Assembly (NCBI GenBank): GCA_039029515.1
Contig: JBCCFX010000006.1
Coordinates: 1 to 36,757, forward strand
Direction: 5' to 3'
Source: JBCCFX01 sp039029515
Lineage (GTDB): Bacteria; Planctomycetota; Phycisphaerae; Phycisphaerales; SM1A02
Length of the DNA stretch: 36,757 nt
How positions within the stretch are numbered: the first letter of the stretch is position 1; each line of letters starts with the position of its first letter. The position numbers were made by a program, and so were the translations under genes. Positions 8,121 through 15,122 of this stretch are shown here, in pieces. A model generated the notes under the pieces. It made no database searches, was not told where the DNA came from, and saw only the letters and a list, made by a program, of their open reading frames with translations.

Positions 8121-8477
8121 CTACGCCGCGGCAACACGCTTCAGGAGTCCCGACAACATGCGCTTGACATCAGTTGTCAAACCGTTCACCAGATCATACC
8201 GCGCGTGGTCAATGAGTCCGAGGTCGCGGGCGATCAACGCCTGACATTCGCACTCATTTGCGGATCCGAACGCGATGTTCAGAAACCGGGCAAAATCCGC
8301 GTTCGATCGACGCCCGCAGCCTTCGGCTATGTTGGATTCCACGGAGATAGCCGAACGCCGAATCTGGGACGAAAGCCCGTAACGCTCGGAATCTGGAAAC
8401 GAGCGTGTCAGGTGATAGATGAGCAGCGTCAATTTGTGAGAAGACTGCCATACGCGCAGACGTTGATAGTCCTGCAT
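8121..8477 (-). CDS. four helix bundle protein (23S rRNA intervening-sequence / S23 family)
   Basis: A 118-residue protein of the four-helix-bundle family first known from intervening sequences in Leptospira 23S rRNA. Family hallmarks are the start QDYQRLRVWQ, the SFPDSERYGLSSQIRRSA helix, the SNIAEGCGRRS turn and a final helix beginning with Leu-rich repeats. I chose the ATG at 8477 because GAGGAG lies 8 nt upstream; an in-frame ATG at 8495 would make 124 residues. No rRNA is nearby: the gene sits between paaA and paaB and splits an otherwise tight operon. Two 16-bp inverted repeats bracket it. Molecular function is unknown for the family; nucleic-acid or diversity-generating partners have been proposed. 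The position looks like an insertion that left both paa genes intact. Confidence 0.9.
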   Translation of the reverse strand: MQDYQRLRVWQSSHKLTLLIYHLTRSFPDSERYGLSSQIRRSAISVESNIAEGCGRRSNADFARFLNIAFGSANECECQALIARDLGLIDHARYDLVNGLTTDVKRMLSGLLKRVAAA

Positions 8478-8561
8478 CGAAAACTCCTCAGGCATGCGTG
8501 GCCGAGGATTCTCTGTAGCTTATCGTCTCCCAATCGCCTGCGCTGTCATCCGCTTCTCTTT

Positions 8562-8584
8562 CGACAAACGACAAACGGACAACG
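8562..8584. repeat. right arm of inverted repeat, with tandem heptamer
   Basis: CGACAAA occurs twice in tandem (8562-8575) and runs into CGACAAACGGACAACG (8569-8584), the inverted partner of 8057-8072. The arm ends 2 bp before the paaA stop codon at 8587, so it occupies the whole edge of the cassette. Confidence 0.65.
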
Positions 8585-8586
8585 TC

Positions 8587-9612
8587 CTACGCTGCCGGCG
8601 GCGTTGCCACCTTGCCGTGCAGGATCGACTCGCGGACCCAGCGTCCCTGTTCGTACGACATGCGGCGCAGTGCGACACGTGCGCTGTTACACGGACCGTT
8701 GCCGCGAATGACGCGGAAGAACTCTTCCCAGTCCGGCTCGGTGAAGGACCAGTCGCCGGTCGTTTCGTCCATCTTCAGATTCTCGTCGGGTCGCTTGCTG
8801 ATCACCAGACCGTGCTCGTCCTTCTCGACGACGTGAATCTTCAGTCCGAGATCGAGTGCGGCGGGCGCGAACCGGTTCACGAAACGCCGACGCAGTGAGT
8901 CGTTCGATTCCGTCTTCATCCGCCAGCGCATCGGCGGTAATTGTTCGCAGTTCGGCTTGTCGTGCGGGCCGAAGAACATGATCGATGGATACCACCAGCG
9001 ATCAAACGCATCCTGACACATCGCCTTCTGCTGCTTCGTACCCGACATGAGCGTGAGCACCATGTCTTCGCCGCTCTTGAAGTGGAACGCTTCTTCCATG
9101 TTGATCCGCTTCATCGTGCGGATGTACGGTCCGTACGCGCCATCGGCAAGCGTCTTCTGATTCATGATGGCAGCGCCGTCGATGAGCCACTGAATCATCG
9201 CGATGTCGCCCCATGTCGGCGCGGGGTAATTGAATACGTTGTGGTACTTGGTCTTGCCCGTGATGAGATCACGAAGCATTGCATCGCGCGTCTTCCCGAG
9301 GTCTTGCGACACGCGATAGAGCATCTGGCCGTGTCCGACCTCGTCCTGCACCTTCGCAGTCAGCGCGAGCTTGCGTCGCAGGCTCGGTGCGCGGGTGATC
9401 CATTCGCCTTCGGGTAACGCACCAACGATTTCACTGTTGGCGTGATGTTCCGCCATGCGCAGCATGCCGATGCGATAGGCGTCGGGCATCCAGTCGTCGC
9501 GCTCGATCAACTCGCCGGCGGCGATGCGGGCTTCAAACTCCGCGATTCGTTCCGGGTCTTCCTGAAGGTTGTGATCGATGTGCATGCCAACGTTTGAACT
9601 GCCACTCATCAT
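8587..9612 (-). CDS. paaA: 1,2-phenylacetyl-CoA epoxidase catalytic subunit PaaA
   Basis: A 341-residue ferritin-like oxygenase subunit that carries the diiron centre and converts phenylacetyl-CoA to its 1,2-epoxide using O2. Two ExxH metal-binding motifs are visible: E91-H94 in DEVGHGQMLYR and E174-H177 in MEEAFHFKSGED. Other family marks are GRxYHNVF-like TKYHNVFNYPAPTWGD and the C-terminal GNGPCNSARVALRR. Length is normal (E. coli 309). The start is an ATGATGA overlap with the paaJ stop (ATG at 9612, or the adjacent ATG at 9609); the frame is open further upstream but inside paaJ. It is followed by the four-helix-bundle cassette rather than by paaB directly. Confidence 0.95.
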   Translation of the reverse strand: MMSGSSNVGMHIDHNLQEDPERIAEFEARIAAGELIERDDWMPDAYRIGMLRMAEHHANSEIVGALPEGEWITRAPSLRRKLALTAKVQDEVGHGQMLYRVSQDLGKTRDAMLRDLITGKTKYHNVFNYPAPTWGDIAMIQWLIDGAAIMNQKTLADGAYGPYIRTMKRINMEEAFHFKSGEDMVLTLMSGTKQQKAMCQDAFDRWWYPSIMFFGPHDKPNCEQLPPMRWRMKTESNDSLRRRFVNRFAPAALDLGLKIHVVEKDEHGLVISKRPDENLKMDETTGDWSFTEPDWEEFFRVIRGNGPCNSARVALRRMSYEQGRWVRESILHGKVATPPAA

Positions 9613-10826
9613 GCGCTCCCTGCGTCGGGTCCCTGAAGAATCGTTGCGAGGCCCTGGCCGACGCCGATACACGCCGTCGCCAGTCCGTAGTTCGCATTCG
9701 TGCGCACCATCTCGTGCACCATGGTCGTGACCATGCGTGCGCCGGTGCATCCGAGTGGGTGGCCAACGGCAATCGCGCCACCTTTCGGGTTGACGTTGGC
9801 ATCGTCGAGCCCGAGTTCCCGAACGCACGCCACGGATTGCGCCGCGAACGCTTCGTTCAGTTCAATGATATCCAGGTCCGATGCCGTGATCCCGGCTCGA
9901 GCCATAGCTTTCTGCGACGCCGGGACCGGACCCATGCCCATGTACGCCGGATCGACGCCCGCCGATGCACTCGGGCCGACGAATGCGAGCGGGGTGAGTC
10001 CGAGCCTGGCGGCGGTCTCCGCTTCAACGAGCAGCAACGCCGAAGCGCCATCGTTGACGCCTGAGCTGTTGCCTGCGGTGACGGTCGCTTCATCGTCTTT
10101 GGCAAAGACCGTTCGGAGCGATCCGAGCTTCTCGAGACTCGTTCCCGGGCGCGGATGTTCATCGCGATCAATCACCATCGGATCGCCCTTGCGCTGCGGC
10201 ACTTCGACGGGAATCAACTCGTCCTTGAACAATCCGAGTTCATCCGCCGCGGCCCATTTCTGCTGGCTCCACTGTGCGAATCGATCCTGCGTTTCGCGAT
10301 CGATCTTGTACTTCCGCGCAACGTTCTCCGCGGTTTCACCCATGCCGTACGGGTGATGCAGTGCCGCGAGCTTCGGGTTCGTGAATCGCCAGCCGATCGT
10401 TGTGTCGTACACCTGCGGCGTGCGCGCGAATGCCGATTCGGACTTGGGCATCACGAACGGCGCGCGGCTCATGGATTCCGTGCCGCCCGCGATGAAGACA
10501 TCGCCGTGGTTCGCTTCGATCAGTCGAGCGGCGACGTTGATCGCTTCGAGTCCCGATGCACACAGGCGATTGACGGTGCATCCCGGGACCGTGATCGGCA
10601 GGCCCGCGAGCAGCGTGGCCATGCGGGCGACGTTGCGGTTGTCTTCGCCAGCCTGGTTCGCGGCGCCGAGGTACACATCGTCGATCAGGCTCGGGTCAAC
10701 GCCCGTGCGATCGATGATCGCGCGGATCACGATGGCGGCAAGATCATCAGGTCGAACGGACGCGAGGCCGCCGCCATAGCGACCGACCGGCGTGCGAACC
10801 GCATCAATAATGGCTGCTCGTCTCAT
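9609..10826 (-). CDS. paaJ: 3-oxoadipyl-CoA / 3-oxo-5,6-dehydrosuberyl-CoA thiolase
   Basis: A 405-residue thiolase from the ATG at 10826 (a TTG at 10847 in frame is less likely). The acylated cysteine is C89 in NRLCASGLEA; the other active-site blocks are NEAFAAQ and GGAIAVGHPLGCTGAR. The segment YDTTIGWRFTNPKLAA with GMGETAENVA is typical of PcaF/PaaJ rather than of acetoacetyl-CoA thiolases, and the paa context agrees. It would cleave the two 3-oxoacyl-CoA intermediates of the pathway to release acetyl-CoA and succinyl-CoA. It overlaps paaA by 4 bp. A 49-bp gap separates it from paaH and contains a possible -10 box (10836-10841), so part of the operon may be transcribed from there. Confidence 0.9.
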   Translation of the reverse strand: MRRAAIIDAVRTPVGRYGGGLASVRPDDLAAIVIRAIIDRTGVDPSLIDDVYLGAANQAGEDNRNVARMATLLAGLPITVPGCTVNRLCASGLEAINVAARLIEANHGDVFIAGGTESMSRAPFVMPKSESAFARTPQVYDTTIGWRFTNPKLAALHHPYGMGETAENVARKYKIDRETQDRFAQWSQQKWAAADELGLFKDELIPVEVPQRKGDPMVIDRDEHPRPGTSLEKLGSLRTVFAKDDEATVTAGNSSGVNDGASALLLVEAETAARLGLTPLAFVGPSASAGVDPAYMGMGPVPASQKAMARAGITASDLDIIELNEAFAAQSVACVRELGLDDANVNPKGGAIAVGHPLGCTGARMVTTMVHEMVRTNANYGLATACIGVGQGLATILQGPDAGSA

Positions 10827-10835
10827 AGGACGAGT

Positions 10836-10841
10836 AGTGTA
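10836..10841 (-). promoter_or_regulatory. possible -10 box ahead of paaJ
   Basis: TACACT on the minus strand, 9 nt before the paaJ ATG. It is identical to the box ahead of the first gene of the operon (14207-14212). No -35 match is seen. If used it would give an almost leaderless paaJ message. Confidence 0.3.
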
Positions 10842-10875
10842 GGCCAATCGTCGGGGCGGTGGCGACGCCTGCGGG

Positions 10876-12120
10876 TCACGCTCGGGCGAAGCGCTGATCG
10901 AAGGTGGATGCGTTCAATCCATCCATGACCGGGTTCACATAGGACGACCCGATGCTCTTCATCCACTCGAACGGTCCGCGCGGATAATTGACGCCGTACT
11001 GCAGCGCGATATCGATGTCGGCAGGGGAAGCGACGCCGCGGTCACAGGCAAGGATGGCCTGCACAAAGATCGCCGACAGGACACGGGCGAAGATGTACGC
11101 TTCGAGCGAATCGGTCGTCTCCGCGCCGGCGGCCCGTGCGAAGTCCAGCACCGCGGCTTCGAATTCGGAGCTCATCGTCAACGTCTTGCGATGCGTGTCG
11201 ATTGCCGGTTGGGCCGGATCGTGTGCGTAGTCATAACAGCCGCGCTTGGTCTTCCGTCCGAGGTGGCCATCGAAGACGAGTTCTTCCTGCATTCGACTCG
11301 GTGTGAGTAGCGGGGGACGATCGAGCTGTTCCCAGACGGATCGGGTCGTGGCGGTATTGACGTCCTGGCCGATGAGATCCGTCAGTTCAAACGGTCCCAT
11401 GCGGAAGCCGCCAAGCCGGCGCATGATGTCATCGATCTCGTCCACGGATGCAAGTCGATCTTCCAGAATTCGGAACGCTTCCAGGTAATACGGACGCGCG
11501 ACGTGATTCACAATGAAGCCCGGCACGTCCGCAGCGCGGGCAACCTTCTTGTTCCACGATGCCGCAATAGCAGCCACACGCTCGACAACATCGGCCGATG
11601 TGTCATTGCCCGCGATGACTTCGACGAGCTTCATCAGCGGGGCCGGATTGAAGAAATGCATGCCAACGGTGCGCTGCGGTTCCCCGAGCGCTTCCCCGAG
11701 CGCTGTGACCGACAACGACGATGTGTTGGTGGCGATGATGGCGTCATCGCGCAAGACGGGAATGATGCCCGACAGCACCGTCGTCTTGATGTCGAGATCC
11801 TCGACGATGGCCTCGATCACCAGATCGCTGCCGGCGAGACACTCCGCGGACGTCGCGACCAGCAGGCGATCGCCCGCCGCGGCGCGATCCTCGGCGGTCA
11901 TGCGACGTTTCTCGACGAGTCGATCCAGGCGTTTTCCGATGCCGGCGATCGCAGTGTGCGCGACCTCCTCCGAGACGTCCATGAGTTCGACGGTCCAGCC
12001 GTGCATGACGGCGATCTGCGCGATCCCCGCACCCATGGTGCCAGCCCCGATGATGCCGACCGTGGTGGCTGCGTTGGAATCCGCCATGGCGGTCGTGCTC
12101 CGTTCCGTTGCGTGCGACAT
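10876..12120 (-). CDS. paaH: 3-hydroxyacyl-CoA dehydrogenase PaaH
   Basis: A 414-residue NAD-dependent dehydrogenase that oxidises 3-hydroxyadipyl-CoA to 3-oxoadipyl-CoA. The NAD motif GIIGAGTMGAGIAQ lies at 22-35, the substrate region TNTSSLSVTAL and HFFNPAPLMKLVEV follow, and two C-terminal 3HCDH domains are present (one with GFIVNHVARPYYLEA and GGFRMGPFELTDLIG, the second with LQYGVNYPRGPFEW). E. coli PaaH has the same layout but is longer (475), mainly from the linker between the two C-terminal domains. The ATG at 12120 immediately follows the paaG stop (TGAATG); an in-frame ATG twelve codons in is an alternative. Confidence 0.92.
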   Translation of the reverse strand: MSHATERSTTAMADSNAATTVGIIGAGTMGAGIAQIAVMHGWTVELMDVSEEVAHTAIAGIGKRLDRLVEKRRMTAEDRAAAGDRLLVATSAECLAGSDLVIEAIVEDLDIKTTVLSGIIPVLRDDAIIATNTSSLSVTALGEALGEPQRTVGMHFFNPAPLMKLVEVIAGNDTSADVVERVAAIAASWNKKVARAADVPGFIVNHVARPYYLEAFRILEDRLASVDEIDDIMRRLGGFRMGPFELTDLIGQDVNTATTRSVWEQLDRPPLLTPSRMQEELVFDGHLGRKTKRGCYDYAHDPAQPAIDTHRKTLTMSSEFEAAVLDFARAAGAETTDSLEAYIFARVLSAIFVQAILACDRGVASPADIDIALQYGVNYPRGPFEWMKSIGSSYVNPVMDGLNASTFDQRFARA

Positions 12121-12930
12121 TCAGCGACCCTTGAATTCAGGCTTGCGCTTCTCGAGGAACGCGACGACGCCTTCGTAGTGATCTTCAGTGCGACCGGCCG
12201 TGTCCTGCGCGAACGCCTCCGCGGTCAGTTGGGCATCGAGACTGTTCTCGAACGACTGGTTGAGCAGGCGTTTGGTCAGCGCGATACCGCGACCGGGCAA
12301 TGACGCGAGACGACCAGCAAGCTCGCGAGTCGCCTCAAGCAATTCATCCGCGGGAACCACGCGGTTGGCGATACCGAGCCGCAGTGCTTCTTCGGCATCG
12401 ACCTTCTCGCCGGTACAGCAGAGTTCCATGGCCTTCCCAATGCCCACAAGACGAGGCAGGAACCACGTGCTGCCCGAATCCGGAATCAGGCCGACGTTGA
12501 TGAACACCTCGATGAACGATGCGCGGTCGGACACGATTCGCATATCACACGCGAGAGCAAGGCTGCAGCCGGCGCCGGCGGCAACGCCGTTGACGGCCGC
12601 GATGATCGGCTTGTCCATGGATCGCATGCGCTTGATGATCGGGTCGTAGCGACGTTTGAGGTCTTCGCCGAGCGCAGGAACGTGGCCGGGCACGTATTTG
12701 GTCTTCAGATCGCCCAGATCCTGTCCGGAACTGAACGCCTTGCCGGCCCCGGTCAGAATGATGACGCGCACGTCCTTGTCGCGTTCGGCTGCCTTGAGCG
12801 CATCGTGCAGTTCCTTAGAGACCGCATCATTGAACGCGTTGTACACGTCCGGTCGATTCAGCGTGATGGTCGCGACGTGATCGGCGGTTTCGGCGAGCAC
12901 GGCGGACGCCGGTGCAGTGGTGGTGGTCAT
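12121..12930 (-). CDS. paaG: enoyl-CoA isomerase PaaG (epoxyphenylacetyl-CoA isomerase)
   Basis: A 269-residue crotonase-fold protein. The motif FSSGQDLGDL and the block INVGLIPDSGSTWFLPRL are typical of PaaG, where a single aspartate (in PDSG) serves as the catalytic acid/base. The first hydratase glutamate is absent (GAGCSLAL), so this is an isomerase rather than a hydratase. In the pathway it turns the 1,2-epoxide of phenylacetyl-CoA into the ring-expanded oxepin-CoA and shifts a later double bond. It is followed without a gap by paaH and preceded by paaF after 63 bp. Confidence 0.9.
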   Translation of the reverse strand: MTTTTAPASAVLAETADHVATITLNRPDVYNAFNDAVSKELHDALKAAERDKDVRVIILTGAGKAFSSGQDLGDLKTKYVPGHVPALGEDLKRRYDPIIKRMRSMDKPIIAAVNGVAAGAGCSLALACDMRIVSDRASFIEVFINVGLIPDSGSTWFLPRLVGIGKAMELCCTGEKVDAEEALRLGIANRVVPADELLEATRELAGRLASLPGRGIALTKRLLNQSFENSLDAQLTAEAFAQDTAGRTEDHYEGVVAFLEKRKPEFKGR

Positions 12931-12993
12931 GTCGTTCGATCCTTGAGTGCGCGGTGTCAGCAGGGTCGTTCAGAGCGCGATGATGTCGAGCGT

Positions 12994-13794
12994 TCAGGTG
13001 CCTTTGAAGTCAGGCTTGCGCTTATCCATAAACGCGCGCATGCCTTCTTTCTGGTCATCGGTGGCGAACAGCATGTAGAAGAGCTTGCGTTCGTATTCGA
13101 GCCCTTCGGACAAGGTGGTCTCATGTGCCTTCAGCACCGCTTCCTTCGCGAATTTCAGCGCGACCGGCGGTTTCGATGCGAGCGTCCTGGCGAGCTTGAT
13201 CGCTTCGCGCTCGAAGTGATCTGCCGGCACGACACGGCTGACGAGTCCGGCCTGCTCTGCTTCGTGAGCGGTCAGGAATCGTCCGCTGAGAATGACATCC
13301 ATCGCCTTCGCCTTGCCGATCGCACGCGTCAGTCGTTGCGTGCCGCCTGCACCAGGCATGACGCCGATGTTGATCTCCGGCTGCCCGAACTGCGCGGTGT
13401 CTGACGCGACGATGATGTCGCAGTGCATCATCAACTCGCAGCCGCCGCCGAGCGCCCAGCCACTGACGGCAGCGATGATCGGCTTCTTCACGCGCTTGAT
13501 GCGTTCCCACGTTGCGAACTGATCGCGTTCATACATCGAGAGCATGGACTGTTCGGCCATATCGCCGATGTCGGCGCCTGCGGCCCACGCGCGTTCGCTG
13601 CCAGCAATCAGAATGACGTGGATGTTGGAATCGTTATCCCAGGCCTCCAACTGCTCGGCGAGCATCGCCATCAGTTCGGGGTTCAACGCGTTGAGCACTT
13701 TGGGGCGGTTCAATCGCGCGATGCCGACGTGACCGTCGACTTCGGTGAGGATGAGCGGCTCATCGACAGCAGGTTTGGTCTCGACGGTTGTCAT
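12994..13794 (-). CDS. paaF: 2,3-dehydroadipyl-CoA hydratase PaaF
   Basis: A 266-residue enoyl-CoA hydratase. Both catalytic glutamates of the hydratase class are present, one in LGGGCELMMHC and one in GQPEINIGVMPGAGGTQRL, and the oxyanion-hole region reads WAAGADIGDM. This separates it from the neighbouring PaaG, which lacks the first. In the paa pathway it hydrates 2,3-dehydroadipyl-CoA; as a generic short-chain hydratase it could also serve fatty acid oxidation. The ATG overlaps the upstream thioesterase stop by 4 bp (ATGA), so translation is coupled. A 63-bp gap to paaG holds nothing I recognise. Confidence 0.9.
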   Translation of the reverse strand: MTTVETKPAVDEPLILTEVDGHVGIARLNRPKVLNALNPELMAMLAEQLEAWDNDSNIHVILIAGSERAWAAGADIGDMAEQSMLSMYERDQFATWERIKRVKKPIIAAVSGWALGGGCELMMHCDIIVASDTAQFGQPEINIGVMPGAGGTQRLTRAIGKAKAMDVILSGRFLTAHEAEQAGLVSRVVPADHFEREAIKLARTLASKPPVALKFAKEAVLKAHETTLSEGLEYERKLFYMLFATDDQKEGMRAFMDKRKPDFKGT

Positions 13795-14198
13795 GTGGCG
13801 CTCCTCTCAATGAGCGATTGCAGTTTCGATTTGGGCAGCACGCGCTGCACCTGCGTGCCGCGGCCCACGACGCGATCGCCGGCGTCGCGCACATGGTAGG
13901 CGGTGACATCGCAGACCAGCGTGCTTCGCTCGACCTTCATCGCTTCCGCGACGAGCCGCACGGTATGGCCGACCGGCGTCGGGCCGACGTGATCAATCGA
14001 CAGGTGCGATCCGATCCCTTCCTCGTGATCATCGAGATGCGGGGCGAGCACCATGCGAGCGGCGATTTCCATGTGATGCGCCATCGACCAGGTCGAATAC
14101 ACACGATGCACGATGATCTCGTCAAACGCGGGGCACATCTCCTCGGTGACGGTGATCTCGTGCGTCGCCGTATTGCCAACCTGCAGTGACGACTTCAT
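13791..14198 (-). CDS. FlK-like hotdog acyl-CoA thioesterase
   Basis: A 135-residue hotdog protein that leads the paa operon. It aligns with the fluoroacetyl-CoA thioesterase FlK group: T36 in VYSTWSMAHHMEIAA, E44 in the same helix and H70 in SIDHVGPTPVG have the same spacing (8 and 26) as the FlK triad T42, E50, H76. The likely role is hydrolysis of stalled or misprocessed CoA thioesters, which in other paa clusters is done by PaaI, a different hotdog subfamily; none is seen here. The ATG at 14198 is chosen over an in-frame ATG at 14240 because the promoter-like TGCTACACT lies between them. It overlaps paaF by 4 bp. Confidence 0.85.
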   Translation of the reverse strand: MKSSLQVGNTATHEITVTEEMCPAFDEIIVHRVYSTWSMAHHMEIAARMVLAPHLDDHEEGIGSHLSIDHVGPTPVGHTVRLVAEAMKVERSTLVCDVTAYHVRDAGDRVVGRGTQVQRVLPKSKLQSLIERSAT

Positions 14199-14206
14199 GA
14201 CACCGC

Positions 14207-14215
14207 AGTGTAGCA
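14207..14215 (-). promoter_or_regulatory. extended -10 promoter of the paa operon
   Basis: TGCTACACT on the minus strand is an extended -10 (TGnTANNNT) ending 8 nt before the thioesterase ATG at 14198. A -35-like TCGACG (14234 to 14229) stands 16 bp upstream. The start site would fall at or within 2 nt of the ATG, suggesting a leaderless message. Confidence 0.5.
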
Positions 14216-14240
14216 CGATGCCCGCCGTCGTCGACTCCAC

Positions 14241-14246
14241 TAGACT
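14241..14246 (+). promoter_or_regulatory. possible -10 box of the alpha/beta hydrolase gene
   Basis: TAGACT ends 9 nt before the ATG at 14256. The -35 region is unconvincing. Together with the opposing box at 14207-14215 it makes the 57-bp gap a compact divergent promoter. Confidence 0.35.
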
Positions 14247-14255
14247 GCATCACCG

Positions 14256-15122
14256 ATGCCTGAACTGATCGTCCTGTTTCTTGTCGCCGGCAGCCTGATC
14301 GTGCTCATCACGTCAGCGCTCTACGCGCGGGAAGCGCGTCGTCCGACGCCGCGGACGACGGCGTATGCACTCGTTCGCGGCCTGGCATCCGAGCCATCCG
14401 AACGCCATCTGGATTTTCGTGCCTGGTCAGTGGAGCGACCCGGTCGCGTCACGATTCCCGTCTGGGAGATCGATGGCCACGGCGATGCGCGGACAATCGT
14501 CATGGTGCACGGCTGGGGTCAATCGCGCATCAATATGCTCGCGCGCATCGGTCCCTTTCTTCCTCATGCTCGACGCATCGTGATGTACGACCTGCGCGGG
14601 CACGGCGAAGCGGACGGCGGGATCAGCCGTCTGGGGGTTGATGAAGCCGACGACCTTCACGCGGTCGTTGATGGTCTCGACAGCGACGATCCGCTCGTGC
14701 TGGTTGGCTTCTCGATGGGCGCGGCAATCGCATTCGAAGCGCTGCCCGCGATGCCTTCGCCAGTTGAGCGCATCATTGCGTACGGCGTGTACGACACATT
14801 TCACAAGTCGTTCCAGGGCCGCGTGCGCGTCATGGGTTATCCCGCGCGCCCGATGACGCACCTCGCGATGGGCTGGTTTCGGCTCTGCGGACTCCGGCAT
14901 CGTCGGGTCGTGCCCGCACTTGAGTCGGCATCCGTACCGGTCGATCTGCTCCACGGCGCGCATGACATCGTATCACCGCTCCAACACATGCAGGAACTCG
15001 ATCAGCGCGCACCGCATGTCACATTGCACACGTTCGAACGTGCGCGCCATCTGGACATGCCATTCGTCGAGCCGGACCGTCATGCTGCGGTGATTCAGTC
15101 GATTCTCACCGATCAGGCGTGA
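14256..15122 (+). CDS. alpha/beta hydrolase with N-terminal membrane anchor
   Basis: A 288-residue alpha/beta-hydrolase. One hydrophobic helix (residues 3-23) should anchor it in the membrane. The oxyanion region is VMVHGWGQS (82-90), the nucleophile is S153 in GFSMGAA, the acid is probably the Asp in LLHGAHDIVSP and the base the His in RARHLDMPF near the C-terminus. This is a complete catalytic triad, so it should be an active esterase, lipase or thioesterase, but the substrate cannot be read from the sequence. It is transcribed divergently from the paa operon from a 57-bp gap and its end overlaps the fumarase gene tail to tail by 10 bp. Confidence 0.85.
   Translation: MPELIVLFLVAGSLIVLITSALYAREARRPTPRTTAYALVRGLASEPSERHLDFRAWSVERPGRVTIPVWEIDGHGDARTIVMVHGWGQSRINMLARIGPFLPHARRIVMYDLRGHGEADGGISRLGVDEADDLHAVVDGLDSDDPLVLVGFSMGAAIAFEALPAMPSPVERIIAYGVYDTFHKSFQGRVRVMGYPARPMTHLAMGWFRLCGLRHRRVVPALESASVPVDLLHGAHDIVSPLQHMQELDQRAPHVTLHTFERARHLDMPFVEPDRHAAVIQSILTDQA

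Noticed and set aside
8121..8477. Possible rRNA intervening sequence
   Set aside because: The four-helix-bundle family is best known from 23S rRNA, but no rRNA sequence flanks the gene; both sides are paa genes.
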